This document shows, piece by piece, positions 44,680-56,880 of a stretch of DNA of 64,000 nt (position 1 is its first letter; every line of letters starts with the position of its first letter). Where the stretch lies: positions 269,794,411-269,858,410 of the forward strand of contig OZ010786.1 of assembly GCA_963932465.1 (NCBI GenBank), given 5' to 3'. Under the pieces are notes generated by a model. That model was given only the letters and a program-made list of their open reading frames with translations. It was not told the DNA's origin and searched no databases. The translations under genes were made by a program, and so were the position numbers. The stretch comes from Maratus speciosus. Lineage: Eukaryota > Arthropoda > Arachnida > Araneae > Salticidae.

Positions 44680-45284
44680 CAGTAGAAACTCTTTTAATCG
44701 AAACTCTCGGTTAACCGAAATCCATTTTAAAAGTCTTTTTTTTTTTTTTTTACTATCATTATTCTTGCATGCAAGCGGTCCTTTCCGAACTACGAGTACA
44801 TATAAATATTTTCGATTTCCTTTCTTAGATGTCCTTTGAATTTAAATTTAGCTCCCGTAAGCTGCGGAGTGGAACGAAGAAAACGAACAAATTAGCAATT
44901 TTGAAGCTTTTGAATGTTTTGCAAAAGGTTTGGAATGGCTGGAACAGCAAAACGATTATGATACTGGTGAACTAATAATATTAAAAAACTTCGTGATAGA
45001 GCTTCAAAGCAAAGGCAATGGAAACTGCAACAAACAAAGCATTTTTTTTCAAACCCTAATGATATATGTAAAAGGTACTTAATTTCAAAATTTAAATTCA
45101 GGTAATTTATTCTTGTTTCTATTTTGCTATTGCTTTATTTTTATTAAGAGCTTGTTACCATAATAAGAAATATTGCATATATTTCTCCTTAATCTTAAAA
45201 TTGAAGCATTCTCGATTATCCGAAAATTTCGATTTTCTGAAAGATGGTAGGTCCCAAATACTTCGGATAATCGAGGTTCTACTG
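44680..45284 (+). mobile_element. Pogo/Tigger-like element relic
   Basis: The right end, read outward-in, is CAGTAGAACCTCGATTATCC; the left end is CAGTAGAAACTCTTTTAATC, with TTAACCGAAATCC following. These are classic pogo/Tigger terminal sequences. Inside (about 44870-45055) the plus strand gives ISNFEAFECFAKGLEWLEQQ and similar, resembling the C-terminal end of Tigger/jerky-type transposases. TA follows the right end (45285-45286); the left flank has lost it. The element is a 605-bp deletion derivative. Confidence 0.75.
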
Positions 45285-45324
45285 TATTTTCGACATTTCA
45301 TTACACTACACACGTTTTAAGTTC

Positions 45325-45511
45325 TGACAGTGTCAAAGACATTGTTTATATACCACCCATGCCGAAAACAAAGTGTTCGGAACTTATAGAACGCATTTGT
45401 GAAGCTTTCAGAATCATTGACAGAGTGATGCTACAAAATGTTTGGAACGAACTCGATTACAGATTGGACGTATGCCGTGTAACAAAAGAGTCACACATCG
45501 AACATTTGTAA
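45325..45511 (+). pseudogene. IS630-Tc1-mariner transposase C-terminal fragment
   Basis: One open frame reads KDIVYIPPMPKTKCSELIER, ICEAFRIIDRVMLQNVWNEL and DYRLDVCRVTKESHIEHL, then TAA at 45509-45511. This is the standard C-terminus of DDE_3 arthropod transposases. Nothing of the catalytic domain precedes it, so the element is 5'-truncated. Confidence 0.8.
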
Positions 45512-45634
45512 TTGAAAAAAATAGTAATTTCTCTTCATGTATTACTTATTGCATTATGTGCAGTAGTTTCGAAAACAAATGATTTTTTCTAAATCGGGTC
45601 CATCATTTGTAATGGCCCTGCATGTATACATATA

Positions 45635-46939
45635 CACTGACCTCCAAAAGTTAAGGTACAGGGACTGGATGCTTTCGATTGCACACGTTTTGTCGAATAT
45701 CTATCAACATTATTGGCGAATTGTTCTTGAAATTTTAGGATGTAAAGAACATGTTTGATTTTTTATTTCTCGGTGAAGATTTATCGGGGGGGTACAATTA
45801 GGGGGCTAATAATAAATTTAATAATAAAATAATATTTGCGATCACCTGTGTAACAGAAAACGCTGGAAATGGTTTGTCACTGTGGAAAAAGACTATTTGT
45901 GTCCTGTTCAACATTTGTATGCATTTGTGTAAGCATAGCACTCATATTCGTGAAGATGTTAACATTTTTGTGAAAAATTCAAAAGTTTTTTGTGTATAGT
46001 GTACAGAGTTTTCAAACAAATTTAACAAAACTTTCCAAAATACCTGACAAATAACAGTAGAAACAGTATACTGCAATTAAAACATGAATATATTGAATAT
46101 TTGATGAGATATGGACATTTGTATGAAATAATTTTAAACTGCGCATGCGTGGAAGATCCTAAAATTTTTATTATATAATTTGGTAGTCAGCTATTTAGGG
46201 CAACTTATATAAAAAGTCCAGTCAAATATCGCGAAAATTCACAAAGATAGAGTCAATATAGTGAGTTGCTTCCTAAAAAAAGCTCTATTATAAGGGATTT
46301 TCCACAACTTTTCAATCAGCTCACTATATCTTTCTAAGTTTTCACAACATTTGACTGGACTTTTTCTAGAGGTTGCCCCAAAATACTAACTACCAAATTA
46401 CGAAATAAAAATTTAGAAATTTTCCGCGCATGCGCAGTTCAAAATTATCACATAAAAATGGTCATATCTCATCAAATATTCAATATATTCATGTTTTAAT
46501 TGCCGTATACTGTTGCTACTATTCATTGGCAAGTTTTCGGAAAGTTGTGTTAAATTTGGTTGAAAACTCTGTATGCTATAAACAAAAAACTTTTGAATTT
46601 TTCACAGACACAATAACATCTTCACGAATATGAGTGCTATGCTTACACAAATGCACACAAACGTTGAACAAGACCCAAAGAGTCATTTAACACAGTGACA
46701 AACCATTTCCAGCATTTTATGTTACATAGGTGATCGCAAATATTATTTTATTATTAAATTTATTATTAGCCCCCTAATTGCCCTCCCAACTAAATCTTCA
46801 CCAAGAAATATGAAATCAAACATGTTCTTTTCATCCCAGAAGTTCAAGAACAATTCGCCAATAATTTTTGTAGATATTCGACAAAACGTATGCAATCGAA
46901 AGCATCCAGTCCCTGTACCTTAACTTTTGGAGGCCAGTG
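45635..46939. mobile_element. 1.3 kb fold-back element (near-complete palindrome)
   Basis: Two arms of about 630 bp (45635 to about 46265, and about 46315-46939) are inverted copies with moderate divergence, separated by a spacer of about 50 bp centred near 46287. The ends read CACTGACCTCCAAAAGTTAA and TTAACTTTTGGAGGCCAGTG, a Tc1/mariner-like terminus, and TA flanks both sides (45633-45634, 46940-46941). There is no ORF of note. The transcript of either strand would fold into a very long hairpin. Confidence 0.88.
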
Positions 46940-46941
46940 TA

Positions 46942-47501
46942 TATATATAAATTTTTGAAGAGATTATGAATCGTAACCTGTAATTATTTTAAAGAAATGA
47001 GTTTCTAGAAGATTTAAAAATGTGAATCAAAATTTCAGCTCATTACGCCTAATAATTCTTCAGTTGCGCTTAAATAGCTACCCGCAATACAGTTAGTTCC
47101 CCCAAATGAATTTAACATTAGAAGATCCAAAATTTAAAACTTCATAATTAAAAACCTATCTTGACCGAGTGACTTTCCGTTTTGGGCAATTTTCTTTTCT
47201 CGGACAATTTAGTCTTTAAAATATATATGTGTTATTTTTTTATTGGCCAACTGTGTATAAAATTATTATTTTTTATCTAATTAAATTAACGAACGTATAC
47301 TATAGCAGGAACTGTGATAAAATGTATAGCAAAGCGAATTTTCTTATTATGCTAATAATAACTTTTCTTTTGATAAAATCAGTGCAAACTGCTGCTGCAA
47401 ATCTGTCATTGAGGTTTCCAACTGAAGTCTAGGATATCACATACTGTTAATTTTTGCGGTCAAATTTTTGACCGCAGGAGGAAATGTGGTGCATCGAGGT
47501 T
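46942..47501. other. No gene seen
   Basis: AT-rich sequence. A 67-residue frame at 47229-47432 has a hydrophobic stretch but no supporting features. Confidence 0.45.
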
Positions 47502-47609
47502 GATTTAGGGCAGGGTTCGGCAAGTAATGTTAAGTGGGGTCTGAACACTTTTGAAATAAATTATCGAAGTCCAGAGAATAAAGCACATAAGTAGTGTAAG
47601 TACTTATTA

Positions 47610-47790
47610 CTTTTAAATTTCGATTTTTACATGCACATACATATAATATAAAATAGAAAAGTCGTGTATTTGCTCTGAAAAATTGCTACATACACAATTA
47701 TACGTTCTGAAAATTTTTACATGCACATATATATAATAGAAAATAGAAAAGTCGGGTATTCGTTCTGAAAAATTACTATATACACTGTAA
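47610..47790 (+). repeat. Two tandem subterminal repeats in the hAT element
   Basis: TTTTACATGCACATA, AATAGAAAAGTCG and TATTTGCTCTGAAAAATT recur twice about 100 bp apart; a third, diverged copy in the same orientation lies at 52085-52190 near the other end. Confidence 0.65.
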
Positions 47791-48126
47791 ATTGAAATGT
47801 TTGAAATTCAGACACTTAAGTGTCTGAAACAGAGTGTTTCCTTTTTTAAAGTACCAAAATGCAAATAATATGCAATTAAGATCTCTTTTCGCTTTCTGCC
47901 TAAAGTATATACTCTTAACTATAATATTATCTGGAAAAATAAATGTTGTATATATAAAATTAATATTTAAATTTTAAATGTAAACCTTCATATCACTAAT
48001 GCATGAATTAAAATCCAAATGCTGCGCGCATGATAAAATTATAAATTAAGCATATAGAAAACAATTTTTGAACAAAATAGAATCTTAATACACCTAGTTT
48101 TAAATTAAATCCAAAACTAGCAGGAA

Positions 48127-50160
48127 TGACCGAGCTAAGCTCGGTCAAAATTAGCTTTGTGTTTATCTCGATATATTATTCCCACTGAATCATTCTTGCT
48201 GTTTTACATGCAATTAGCTTGACTCTGAGACATAGTGACCCAAAATGACCCACTAAACGATTTTTTTAGAGCATGCGACCTAACACAATGCTATTTTCGA
48301 TCCTGAAAGGGACGGAATACAAAATTTAGTGAAAATCGTTAGTTGTTTCTAGATAAAATAAGCTTGACACACGTTGATTCAAAAACCCACAAACCGAAAT
48401 TTATCGAATATGTGAGCTATTTCAATGGTCTTTTTGTACTGTGAAACGGTATAAAAAATATTGTCAAAATTCCTTGAAACTTTTTGAGATGTCGTTAGCT
48501 TGACCTCGATCCATTATCACCAAAATGACCCACTAATAAAATTTTCTTGAGCATGCGACCCAGCCCAGTGGATTTATCTTGTCCAGAAACGGTGTAGTAT
48601 AAAGTTTTGTCAAAATCTTTTGAGCGGTTTTTTTAGATACAGTTAGCTTGATTCTGATCCATTAGGACCCAAAATGACCCATTGATTGAATTTTCTTGAA
48701 CATGCGACCCTGCCCAATGGTCTTATCATACCCGGAAACGTTATTATACAAAATTTTGTTAAAATGTTTTGAAGCGCTTTTTAAATACAATTAGCTTGAC
48801 CCTGACCGATTGTGATCCAAAATAACCCACTAATCGAATTTTCTTGAACATGCGACCTAGCCCAATGGTCTTCTCGAGCCCGAAAACGATAGAATACAAA
48901 ATTTAGTCAAAATCGTTTAAGCCGTTTTTAGGTACAATTAGCTGGACCTTGACCCATTGTGACCCAAAATGACCCACTAATCGAATTTTCTCGAGCTTGT
49001 GACTTACCCCAATTCTCTTCTCATGCCCAGAAACGGTATAATATAAAATTTGGTCAAAATGTTTTGAGCATGTCTTTAGATTCAATTAGCTTGACCCTGG
49101 CCCATTGTGACCCAAAATGACCCACTAATCGAATTTTCTCGAGCTTGTGACTTACCCCAATTCTCTTCTCATGCCCAGAAACGGTATAATATAAAATTTG
49201 GTCTAAATGTTTTGAGGATGTCTTTAGATTCAATTAGCTTGACCCTGGCCCATTGTGACCCAAAATGACCCAGTAATAGAATTTTCTCGAACATGTGACT
49301 TAGCCCAATGGTCATCTCATGACCAGAAACGGCCGTATATTAAACAATTTTGTGAAAATGTCTTGAGCCGTTTTTTAGATATAATTAACCTGACCCTGAC
49401 CAATAATGACCCATAATGACCCACTAATCGAATTTTCTCGAACACGTGACCCATCCCAATGGTCTTTTCGTGCCCGAAAATGTTAAGATACAAAATTTAG
49501 TCAAAATCGATAGAGCCGTTCTCTAGATATAATTAGCTTGACCCTGACCCATTATGACTCATTAATCGAATTTTCTCGAACACGAGACCCATCCCAATGG
49601 TCCTTTTGTACCCGAAAACAGTAGGCTGCGAAATTTCGTCAAAATCGTTTGAGCCGTTATCTAGATAAACTTAGCTTGACCCACGGTGACTCAAAAATGA
49701 CCCACTAATCGAACTTTCTCGAACATGTGAGTTTACCCAAATGGTCTTCTCGTAATCCAAAACTGTAGAATATAGAGTTTAGTGAAAATCGTTAGAATAG
49801 TTTTTTAGATAAAAATAGCTTGACCCACAGTGACCCAAAAATGACCCACTAATCAAATTTTCTCGAACACGTGACCCATCCCAATGGTCTTTTCGTGCCC
49901 GCAAATGGCTAGATACAAAATTTAGACAAAATCGATTGAGCCATTCTTTAGATATAATTAGCTTGACCCTGACCAATTATGACCAAAAATGACACTGTAA
50001 TCGAATTTTCTCGAATACAAGACCCATCCCAACAGTCTTTTCGTGCCCGAAAACGGTAAGGTGCAAAATTTAATAAAAATCGTTAGAGCCGTTTTCAAGA
50101 TAAAATTTACATACACACACACATAACACACACATAATTTTTACTCGCATTATAGTATAT
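48127..50160 (+). repeat. About 145-bp tandem array with 5' hairpin and (AC)n tail
   Basis: A hairpin (GACCGAGC-TAA-GCTCGGTC, 48127-48145) opens the array. Units of about 138-151 bp follow, each with TTAGCTTGACCCTGACC, ATGACCCACTAATCGAATT and a CCCAATGGTCTT segment. Anchors (GACCCACTAAT-like) lie at 48971, 49119, 49267, 49418, 49556, 49699, 49843 and 49991. The units around 48960-49260 are nearly identical, showing recent local duplication. The array ends with ACATACACACACACATAAC and TTTTACTCGCATTATAGTA. No coding content. Confidence 0.88.
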
Positions 50161-52261
50161 GATATACAAAAAATGTTTTGTTTAAAATTAAATTTTAGCA
50201 CAAAATAAAAGAAAAAAATTTAAAATTTTCAAGTTTTTCAAGTGCAAACAAATAAATAATCAAAATATGTGGGTTTTTTTTCTTTTTTATAATGTTGAGT
50301 ATAAAGAAACGCATATTTGTTTATTTTTTAAAAGCTGTAGCTTACATAGTTTGATAGTAACAAGAAAAGCACAAACTTCAAATTTACTAATTTGAGAAAA
50401 CGCTTTTTAAAGTTTCGATATCTACGGACCTTCAACTCATTGTCTATAAATGATTATAACTCAAGAAATAATGCAGATTTTTGAGTGGGGCTTTTTGCCT
50501 ATTGTTGAGAAATTCTAAAACATTCAGGATAAAACAGAAACCGAAAACGGATTTTTTGAAAGTTTAAAGGTCCTGTGCCCTTTTAAAAATTAAGTTTTTT
50601 TTTACTTATATTTACACATGTGCAATTTTAAAAAAATGTAGATCACATGATAATCACAAGAGCTATTTAACTATCAATAAATAAATATTATGTTTTAATA
50701 AAATAAAGAAAAAATTATTTCTAGTTTAAAAACTTTGTTTGTCTTCAGTCTACACATAACCAGTAAAGCCTAATAAAATAACTAAAGAGATCAAGTGTAA
50801 TCTTTCTCTATATTATTAGAGTTATATTGACATTATATATATGTTTTTCTCCTCCCAGTGTAGTGACGTCAGATGCTTCATCGCGCGGTTTTGCTTACGA
50901 TAGAGAAAATCGAATGATATGGTTGAATAACGGCGTTGAACGGATGTTCAAACTGCATTTTTTAAAATTATAACCAAGCATACACAATATAATAATTAAA
51001 AACAGTTATTAAATGTGGATGGTTGCTACAAACACACGGGTATTCCAGTACATATCACATAATAAACCTTTGAAAAATATAAAAAGCGAATGAAACCCAA
51101 GTAAAAATTAACAAATGCTGTCAGAGAAGAAGGCTCAGTATTGTGTAAGTCAATAAATTTAATTACCGCCAAAACATTAAAACTGATTTCAAGGCTAACA
51201 TTGGTTAGAAAATAATATAGAAACATGATTGCAGATGTTTTTAAGAGCAGCAACTTAATTTTTAGCAAGATAAAATTTTAACATGAGAATACAACAGACA
51301 AAATGCTTTAAACAATGTTTGGCATAACTCAGAAACTAATAAAGCTAGAGACTTGTGTGAGGGCTCCATTTAAAGAGAAAACATTTACAGAGAATTTGCG
51401 ACACATTGTCTAGGTCCCACATCCATGGAAAAAGGTGCAAGGTATCCACAATTATACCAGCACAGGGGACGTCAATTTCAGTTGGTGGCTAGGTTAAAGG
51501 TCAGTGAAGGAGAAATACTTGTATCTTTTAAAACGAAAATTCCTTTATACATCCGGTTAACTACATTAAAATGGTGAAATGTTTTAGTCTCAAAACATAA
51601 TCCGCCAGACAAAAGTTTCTGTTTACTAAACATTTGACGAAACGAAGACTAATAACGCTGTATTATTGATAAAATTAATACGAATCAACACTAAGTCGAT
51701 ATGAATTAAATCACAGAATTTCACAATCTACAAAATATGGATCAAGGTCAAAATAAATTGTTAATTAAAAACTACGCGTACATAACAGACAATGCTCAGT
51801 TCTAATTATAAACACAAACGAATATAAAGTTCGAATAAAAAAATCTAAAACGCATGCGCAACTGAGAGTGTCCCCTGGTGGCTACTGCAGAAAGGAATCA
51901 ACAATGTGTCTTAAAAAGAAGATGTTAAGAGATTTTTCAGGCGTTTTTCTCAGTTTGTTTATACCATGATCATAGTAAGACACTTTTATACCTTAAATTA
52001 AGTCATCTATTATATCTGGATTTTCAGATTAAGGCACTCAAGTGTCTGAAATTCTTTTTCAGCTACATATGTGTTTAAATTTAAAACGCATCTATTTGCA
52101 GTGTACACACGTATAATTTCTGAAATTTTTTACATACACATAATAAAATAGAAAACACAGGTATTCGTTGAAAAATTAATACGAAAAATTACACTTGCGG
52201 TCTTGAGCCAAATTTTTACAGTTCGGTTCACGTGGTGAACATCTATGCGAACAGTGTCTTC

Positions 52262-52370
52262 AAGGTAGGCATTCCGTTAATCTCGAACGATATTTGTTCT
52301 TCAAAAAATTCATTTTGAAGAAAATTGTTTCACATATATATGTGGAACCAAATATAGTAAGTAGGTTAAT
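52262..52370 (-). pseudogene. hAT transposase C-terminal (dimerisation) fragment
   Basis: The minus strand reads FGSTYICETIFFKMNFLKNK then YRSRLTECLP before a stop. This is the signature of the hAT C-terminal dimerisation domain in ZBED5/GTF2IRD2-like proteins (F-S-tYlCE--FS-M--iK-kyRsrLt). A continuation after a frameshift is weak. The rest of the transposase, with its catalytic residues, is not recognisable in the element. Confidence 0.75.
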
Positions 52371-52729
52371 AGCTAGTTTTTTTTACAATTTTTATACTTT
52401 TTTGAGATTCAACTGGCCAGCCTCATCGCCGAATGCGCACCAGCGCAGCCGGTCAGATCACTCCCTTCCACCGTCGCGCTTGCACTCCAACCCAGTATTT
52501 TGCGTTTCACAGCATAGCAACTATGCATCACTATTAAAAAATCAAATTAATCGCGCTATTACTTGTGAAATATAAGAAACATTGATCGGCTATCGCTCAG
52601 ACGTATATATTATATCTAAATATTAATAGATTATTTATTCAAATTGGAAATTTTTGGCGGTCCAGGCTTCGACTTTCCGCGGTCTGGATGTGGATTGCGG
52701 TCCGCCTGTTGCCGATCGTGGATTTAGGG

Positions 52730-54402
52730 CAATGAAATAGTCACAGGAACTAGAAAAAAGAAATTTTAATGTGATTTTCTAACATTTTGTTAAATTTCTA
52801 GCTTCTAATGTCTGTTTTACTAGTATAAGAAATTGAAAGGTAATTTCACGTGATTGTCTAGTATTTCATTGTACATCTAATTTTATTTGCCTTTGAAGCA
52901 CTGCAAAAGACACTGGGGGAAAAAATTTAATGTTTTTTTTCTTGTAAAATCAATTTTCATGTTCTAAAAAGTATTTATTAAACGTTGTGTTGGGTTTTAA
53001 CTAGTGGAAAATTGCAATGAAACTCTAAATACCTTTATTTTAATTATTTCCATTTAATATATCATTAAATTAAAATTTGCAAAATTATCAATACTTGGTT
53101 TGCCTTTTAAGGTATTTCTGTGGATAATGAAACGTTATTTTTTATATTATATAGGTTAAATAAACAGAAAAATAATAATTTTGTATGTAATTATATTTAA
53201 AATACAAGTAAATATTTTTATTCTTGTCTTTTAAAAATAAGAGTTTTTACATAAAATGTTTTTAAATCTTTCTCAAAATCTTGATATTGATAAATTAGCA
53301 GTATTTTTATAGTATTTAAATTTAAGCATGGCTTACTTATAGAACATTAAAAATGATGCATTAAAATTAATAAAATACAATTTTTTGTAGAATAGACGAG
53401 CTTTAAAGGAGATCTCTATGTAAGAAAATGCTGTTTTTTATTCATATAAAAATAGAAAAACCCGCTTTATTTATGAAACTTTTCAAATTGTATTACAAAG
53501 GCCACCAGAAAATTGAATTCGTAAACAATTTTGTTCAAAATGTTATTTACACAGAGGCCGCAACATTATTTCAAAAAAACATTGTTTGTGCCAACGACAT
53601 CTTATGACAGTTCAAAGTTCAAGAATCCAATGTCAATGGCTTTACAAGGAAAGAAATCACAGAGCATCCGAAAAAAAGAAAAGACTTTTACTTGAAAGAA
53701 ATGACACACAAAGAAATAAAATTTTAAAACACTCGACAGTTTTCCAGAAACAATTTTTCAAAACGTCGCATTGAACTAAAAGTACAATTTTATATTTTTT
53801 AGAGATGTTGTCTCAGGATTTATTTAATACTAAAAAAAGGATTTTAAATTTTCACATATAAATAAATATATTTATATTAATGCTATACTTTTATCTACAG
53901 TCTGATTTTCTTTTTAATTAAAGGCTAATTCACAATATTTCATATCACAAAATTCAGCTACGTTTTTCAGTAAATAATAATTTTTGTGATTATTATATAG
54001 CAGAGAAGTGTTTAAAAGAATTTTTGTTAAAAATAGATTCTCAAGCGTATGTAATTGGTAATTAAGTACACAAGTAGATTTTTTTATGTCTCCTTTGAGA
54101 AAAAAACATTACTTTACTCATCGTATAGCTGGAATAAGGTTTCTTAAGGAGCATAAATATAATTACACATGCCGATTTCTCTTTTATGCAATCCGCCAAT
54201 AGAGTGATGGAAAATGTTTAGGACAGATGTTAATTTTTTTATTAGAATAAAATTTAAAAAAGAGTTATATATGTAGAATTTAGACGCATATATCTCATAT
54301 AATATGCGAAATTAATTCAATTGTAAATGTAAAAAAGTATTTTTATCTACAATTGTTAAAATCTTGTAATATTAACAAATGGAAATTAATTTAGGATCTG
54401 TG
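52730..54402. other. No gene seen
   Basis: AT-rich intergenic-type sequence with no recognised repeats or genes; only a 62-residue chance frame near 53586. Confidence 0.5.
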
Positions 54403-54689
54403 CACTGTAAAAAAAAAAAGAAAAAAAAAAGGACCAAATTTCCTGTAGGAATCGGAAAAATAGTTGCCCTTATCGTACCGGAAAAAATTCTGACCCAGCT
54501 CGGAATAAAATCAGTAAAATCGGAATAAAATCCGTAAACTTGGAATAAAATCCGTAAAGTACCGTTTTATTGAATGTTTCCTTTTTTTTACGGATTTTAT
54601 TCCGAGCTGGGTCGGAAAATTTTCCGGTACGATAAGGGCAACTGTTTTTCCGATTCCTACAGGAATACTGTTCGGATTTTTTAACAGTG
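54403..54689. mobile_element. 287-bp hairpin MITE
   Basis: CACTGTAAAAAAA... and ...TTTTTTAACAGTG ends bound two arms of about 110 bp that share CCTGTAGGAATCGGAAAAA, TTGCCCTTATCGTACCGG and CAGCTCGGAATAAAAT in inverted order. The centre contains three copies of CGGAATAAAATCCGTAAA-like sequence. No target duplication is obvious. Confidence 0.8.
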
Positions 54690-54759
54690 TAGCTTATTTT
54701 AAATTTAGTCTAATCGGATGCCGTCATGAATTTAGTATTTTATGAAGTATTCAACTAGC

Positions 54760-54850
54760 TTTTAAACACTATCTATTTTCTGTCAAATGAGAACGCTACA
54801 TAAACGCCTATGAAGCGTTCTCATTGGTCAGAAAATAGATAGTCTTTAAA
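54760..54850. repeat. Small inverted repeat (hairpin)
   Basis: Arms 54760-54796 and 54814-54850 are near-perfect inverted copies (ACTATCTATTTTCTG, AATGAGAACGC) around an 17-bp loop. It may be a very short MITE. Confidence 0.75.
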
Positions 54851-55454
54851 AACAGAGGTAATTATTCACGATATTTTTAACAGTGTAATTTCTTTATCCT
54901 CCGTAAAATCCACCGAGCTCCATAATAGTAGAGGCTAACTCACCCATCCACTTTTCGCTGCAACCGCATTTAGCTTTCAGTGTGCACAAGTAATGAATCC
55001 TGCACTTTTCTTAATATTTGAAGCATTTTTTTTCAAATCTTTCCGCAAACTTTTTTCAATTTCTACTTACCAAATTTTGCATTTCTTTGTTTGCTGTTGT
55101 TTAACTTATCAAAAATTTCATTTTAAACTACTATCAAATTAAAACTTTACGATGAATTCAAATAAAATCTAAATATTTTCCCAATAAAATATACCTATCA
55201 GTGAAGATTGTAGCAACTTCGTTATATTTTTTAAAGAAAATCCAATTTCAAAATATTTACCCCGTACTATTTTATGAGATAAATCTGTATTTTGTATCGA
55301 AAATTCTTTGTAATTGTATTCCTGAGCGGATTGCTGGATTTAGGATCCATGTGTACGTCTATAGGTCCGTTTCACACTTTTACGCATAATTTAGCATTGC
55401 ACTTAAATTGTTTATTGCTCACATTTTTAAATCAAGCATTTTTGTGTTTACCAA
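54851..55454. other. No gene seen
   Basis: Unassigned AT-rich DNA. Confidence 0.45.
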
Positions 55455-55607
55455 ACATTTCTCTATAATACCGCCGATTTTCATATTTTTGTATGCAATA
55501 TTTTTCTTAATATTAACGAAGAAAGACCTCCAGTCACAAAAAATTCAAAACCGGCGGCTGTGACAGCGGTAGTTACTTTTTTTTAGAATAGAGAGATGAT
55601 TAGTGTA
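55455..55607 (+). repeat. Conserved short repeat, copy 2
   Basis: Near-identical to 11088-11224 in the same orientation (ATTAACGAAGAAAGACCTCC, TCACAAAAAATTCAAAACCG, GTGACAGCGGTAGTTAC). Confidence 0.75.
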
Positions 55608-55809
55608 AGTTTTTATTAAATCACAACTCAATGATTTTTAGTCCAAGAAAACAAATATTGTAAAAAAAAGAAAGTCTTATAGGCAGATGTGGCAGAGTTT
55701 TAATGTTTTCAACTGACAATCTTTTAGTAATTTTCCCGATTATCTGAGTTCCTCTTAACCGAGTTATTTTCTTCTGGTGGACTGGTGGCTTCTATTATTA
55801 TGAAACAGC

Positions 55810-55990
55810 TATTGTTTAATCCATGGCGTACGTAATGTATGACCAGCTCCGTAGAAGATTAAAAATTTACAGTACCGAAAATTGTAAAATTGAAATTTCT
55901 TTTAAAATTTGTTCATGATGGGTCCAGGAATGTTAATGTTTAATTCATGTCGTACGTAATGTATGATCAACTCCGTGAGATTTTTTATGT
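55810..55990 (+). repeat. Two-copy tandem repeat of about 123 bp
   Basis: GTTTAATCCATGGCGTACGT then AATGTATGACCAGCTCCG recurs about 123 bp later as GTTTAATTCATGTCGTACGT then AATGTATGATCAACTCCG. Confidence 0.6.
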
Positions 55991-56423
55991 CTTAAATTTT
56001 AGAAAAAGAAATTTTAGGATTTGTTATAAAAATAGTTTTACCTCTCTTGACACTGATTTAAAAATGGCATCATTACTCTCAATCCTATAATAAAAAAAAA
56101 CAATAAAAATGTTAAAATATTAGCAGGAAAGATAATAATTAGGTATAGTACTTAGCAATAATTAATATGCAGACAATTAGCGATTATATGCGTAAAACAT
56201 AGAATCAAAGAAAACATTTTTTAAGAGCCATTCAAAAGAAATCCTTCACACAAAAAAGAATCGCATACATCATTCAGCTACCAAGGTCTTAATGACGATT
56301 GACAACTAATTCCTCGTAACATGATTAAAACAACAAAAGAGTCTCAAAAAATTATTCGCCAGCTTTTTCGCCATAATAATTTTTTCCTCGCTAATTTCAC
56401 GATGTATTTGCATTTGGCGAGTA

Positions 56424-56541
56424 CAGGCTTCGTACGGCTCCTGGTATTTCCAGACTAGGAAATTCTTCTGTACTAGTATTTTCTTATAGAAAATATCTTC
56501 TTAAATAACGTGAAATTTCGTGCGTTTTAGAATTATTTTTC

Positions 56542-56597
<56 letters not shown>

Positions 56598-56639
56598 GTA
56601 TGCGTCTCCTGGAAAATTCCTTGAAGCGTACGAACCCTG
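56424..56639. mobile_element. MITE copy with A48 tract
   Basis: CAGGCTTCGTACGGCTCCTGG on the left and CCTTGAAGCGTACGAACCCTG on the right are inverted ends like those of 27938-28115. An A48 run (56545-56592) lies inside. No target duplication is visible, so the flanks may have changed. Confidence 0.55.
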
Positions 56640-56739
56640 CAAATACTACCTTATGTATGACCGCGCAGTTTCGACTTCCCATGTGGAAAAATTATGTTTA
56701 AGTGTTTATGAAATTCTGTGCATTAGTTCTTGATCTAGA

Positions 56740-56880
56740 GCGTCCACAAAATTTTTGTCACATACAGACTCACAGAGTAATATTTCCTAAAAACCATCCA
56801 ATCGTTTTGAGGGCCTTCTGAAACATATAAATCCATCGAAAACCAGAAGAATGCTGAAAAAATGCAAAGGCAAAAGGAAT
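56740..56880 (+). repeat. Diverged non-LTR-tail-like repeat
   Basis: GTCACATACAGACTCACAGAG, then CCATCCAATCGTTTTGAGGG and AACATATAAATCCATCGAAAA follow the block order of 43220-43330. Confidence 0.35.

Larger units (their letters stand above)
47511..52720 (-). mobile_element. hAT element (ZBED5-like), decayed
   Basis: Left end CAGGGTTCGGCAAGTA and right end (reverse) CACGATCGGCAACAGG match the CAGGGnTCGGCAA termini of a large hAT group. GATTTAGGG flanks the element on both sides (47502-47510 and 52721-52729); hATs duplicate 8 bp, so the ninth base may be chance. A transposase C-terminal fragment survives on the minus strand near the right end (52262-52370). Subterminal direct repeats occur at both ends (47610-47790, 52085-52190). 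A large tandem array lies inside (48127-50110). At 5.2 kb it is longer than usual hATs, apparently through the array. Confidence 0.8.

Noticed and set aside
48127..50160. Tandem coding repeats
   Set aside because: Unit lengths vary (138-151 bp) and are not held to multiples of three, with stops in all frames.
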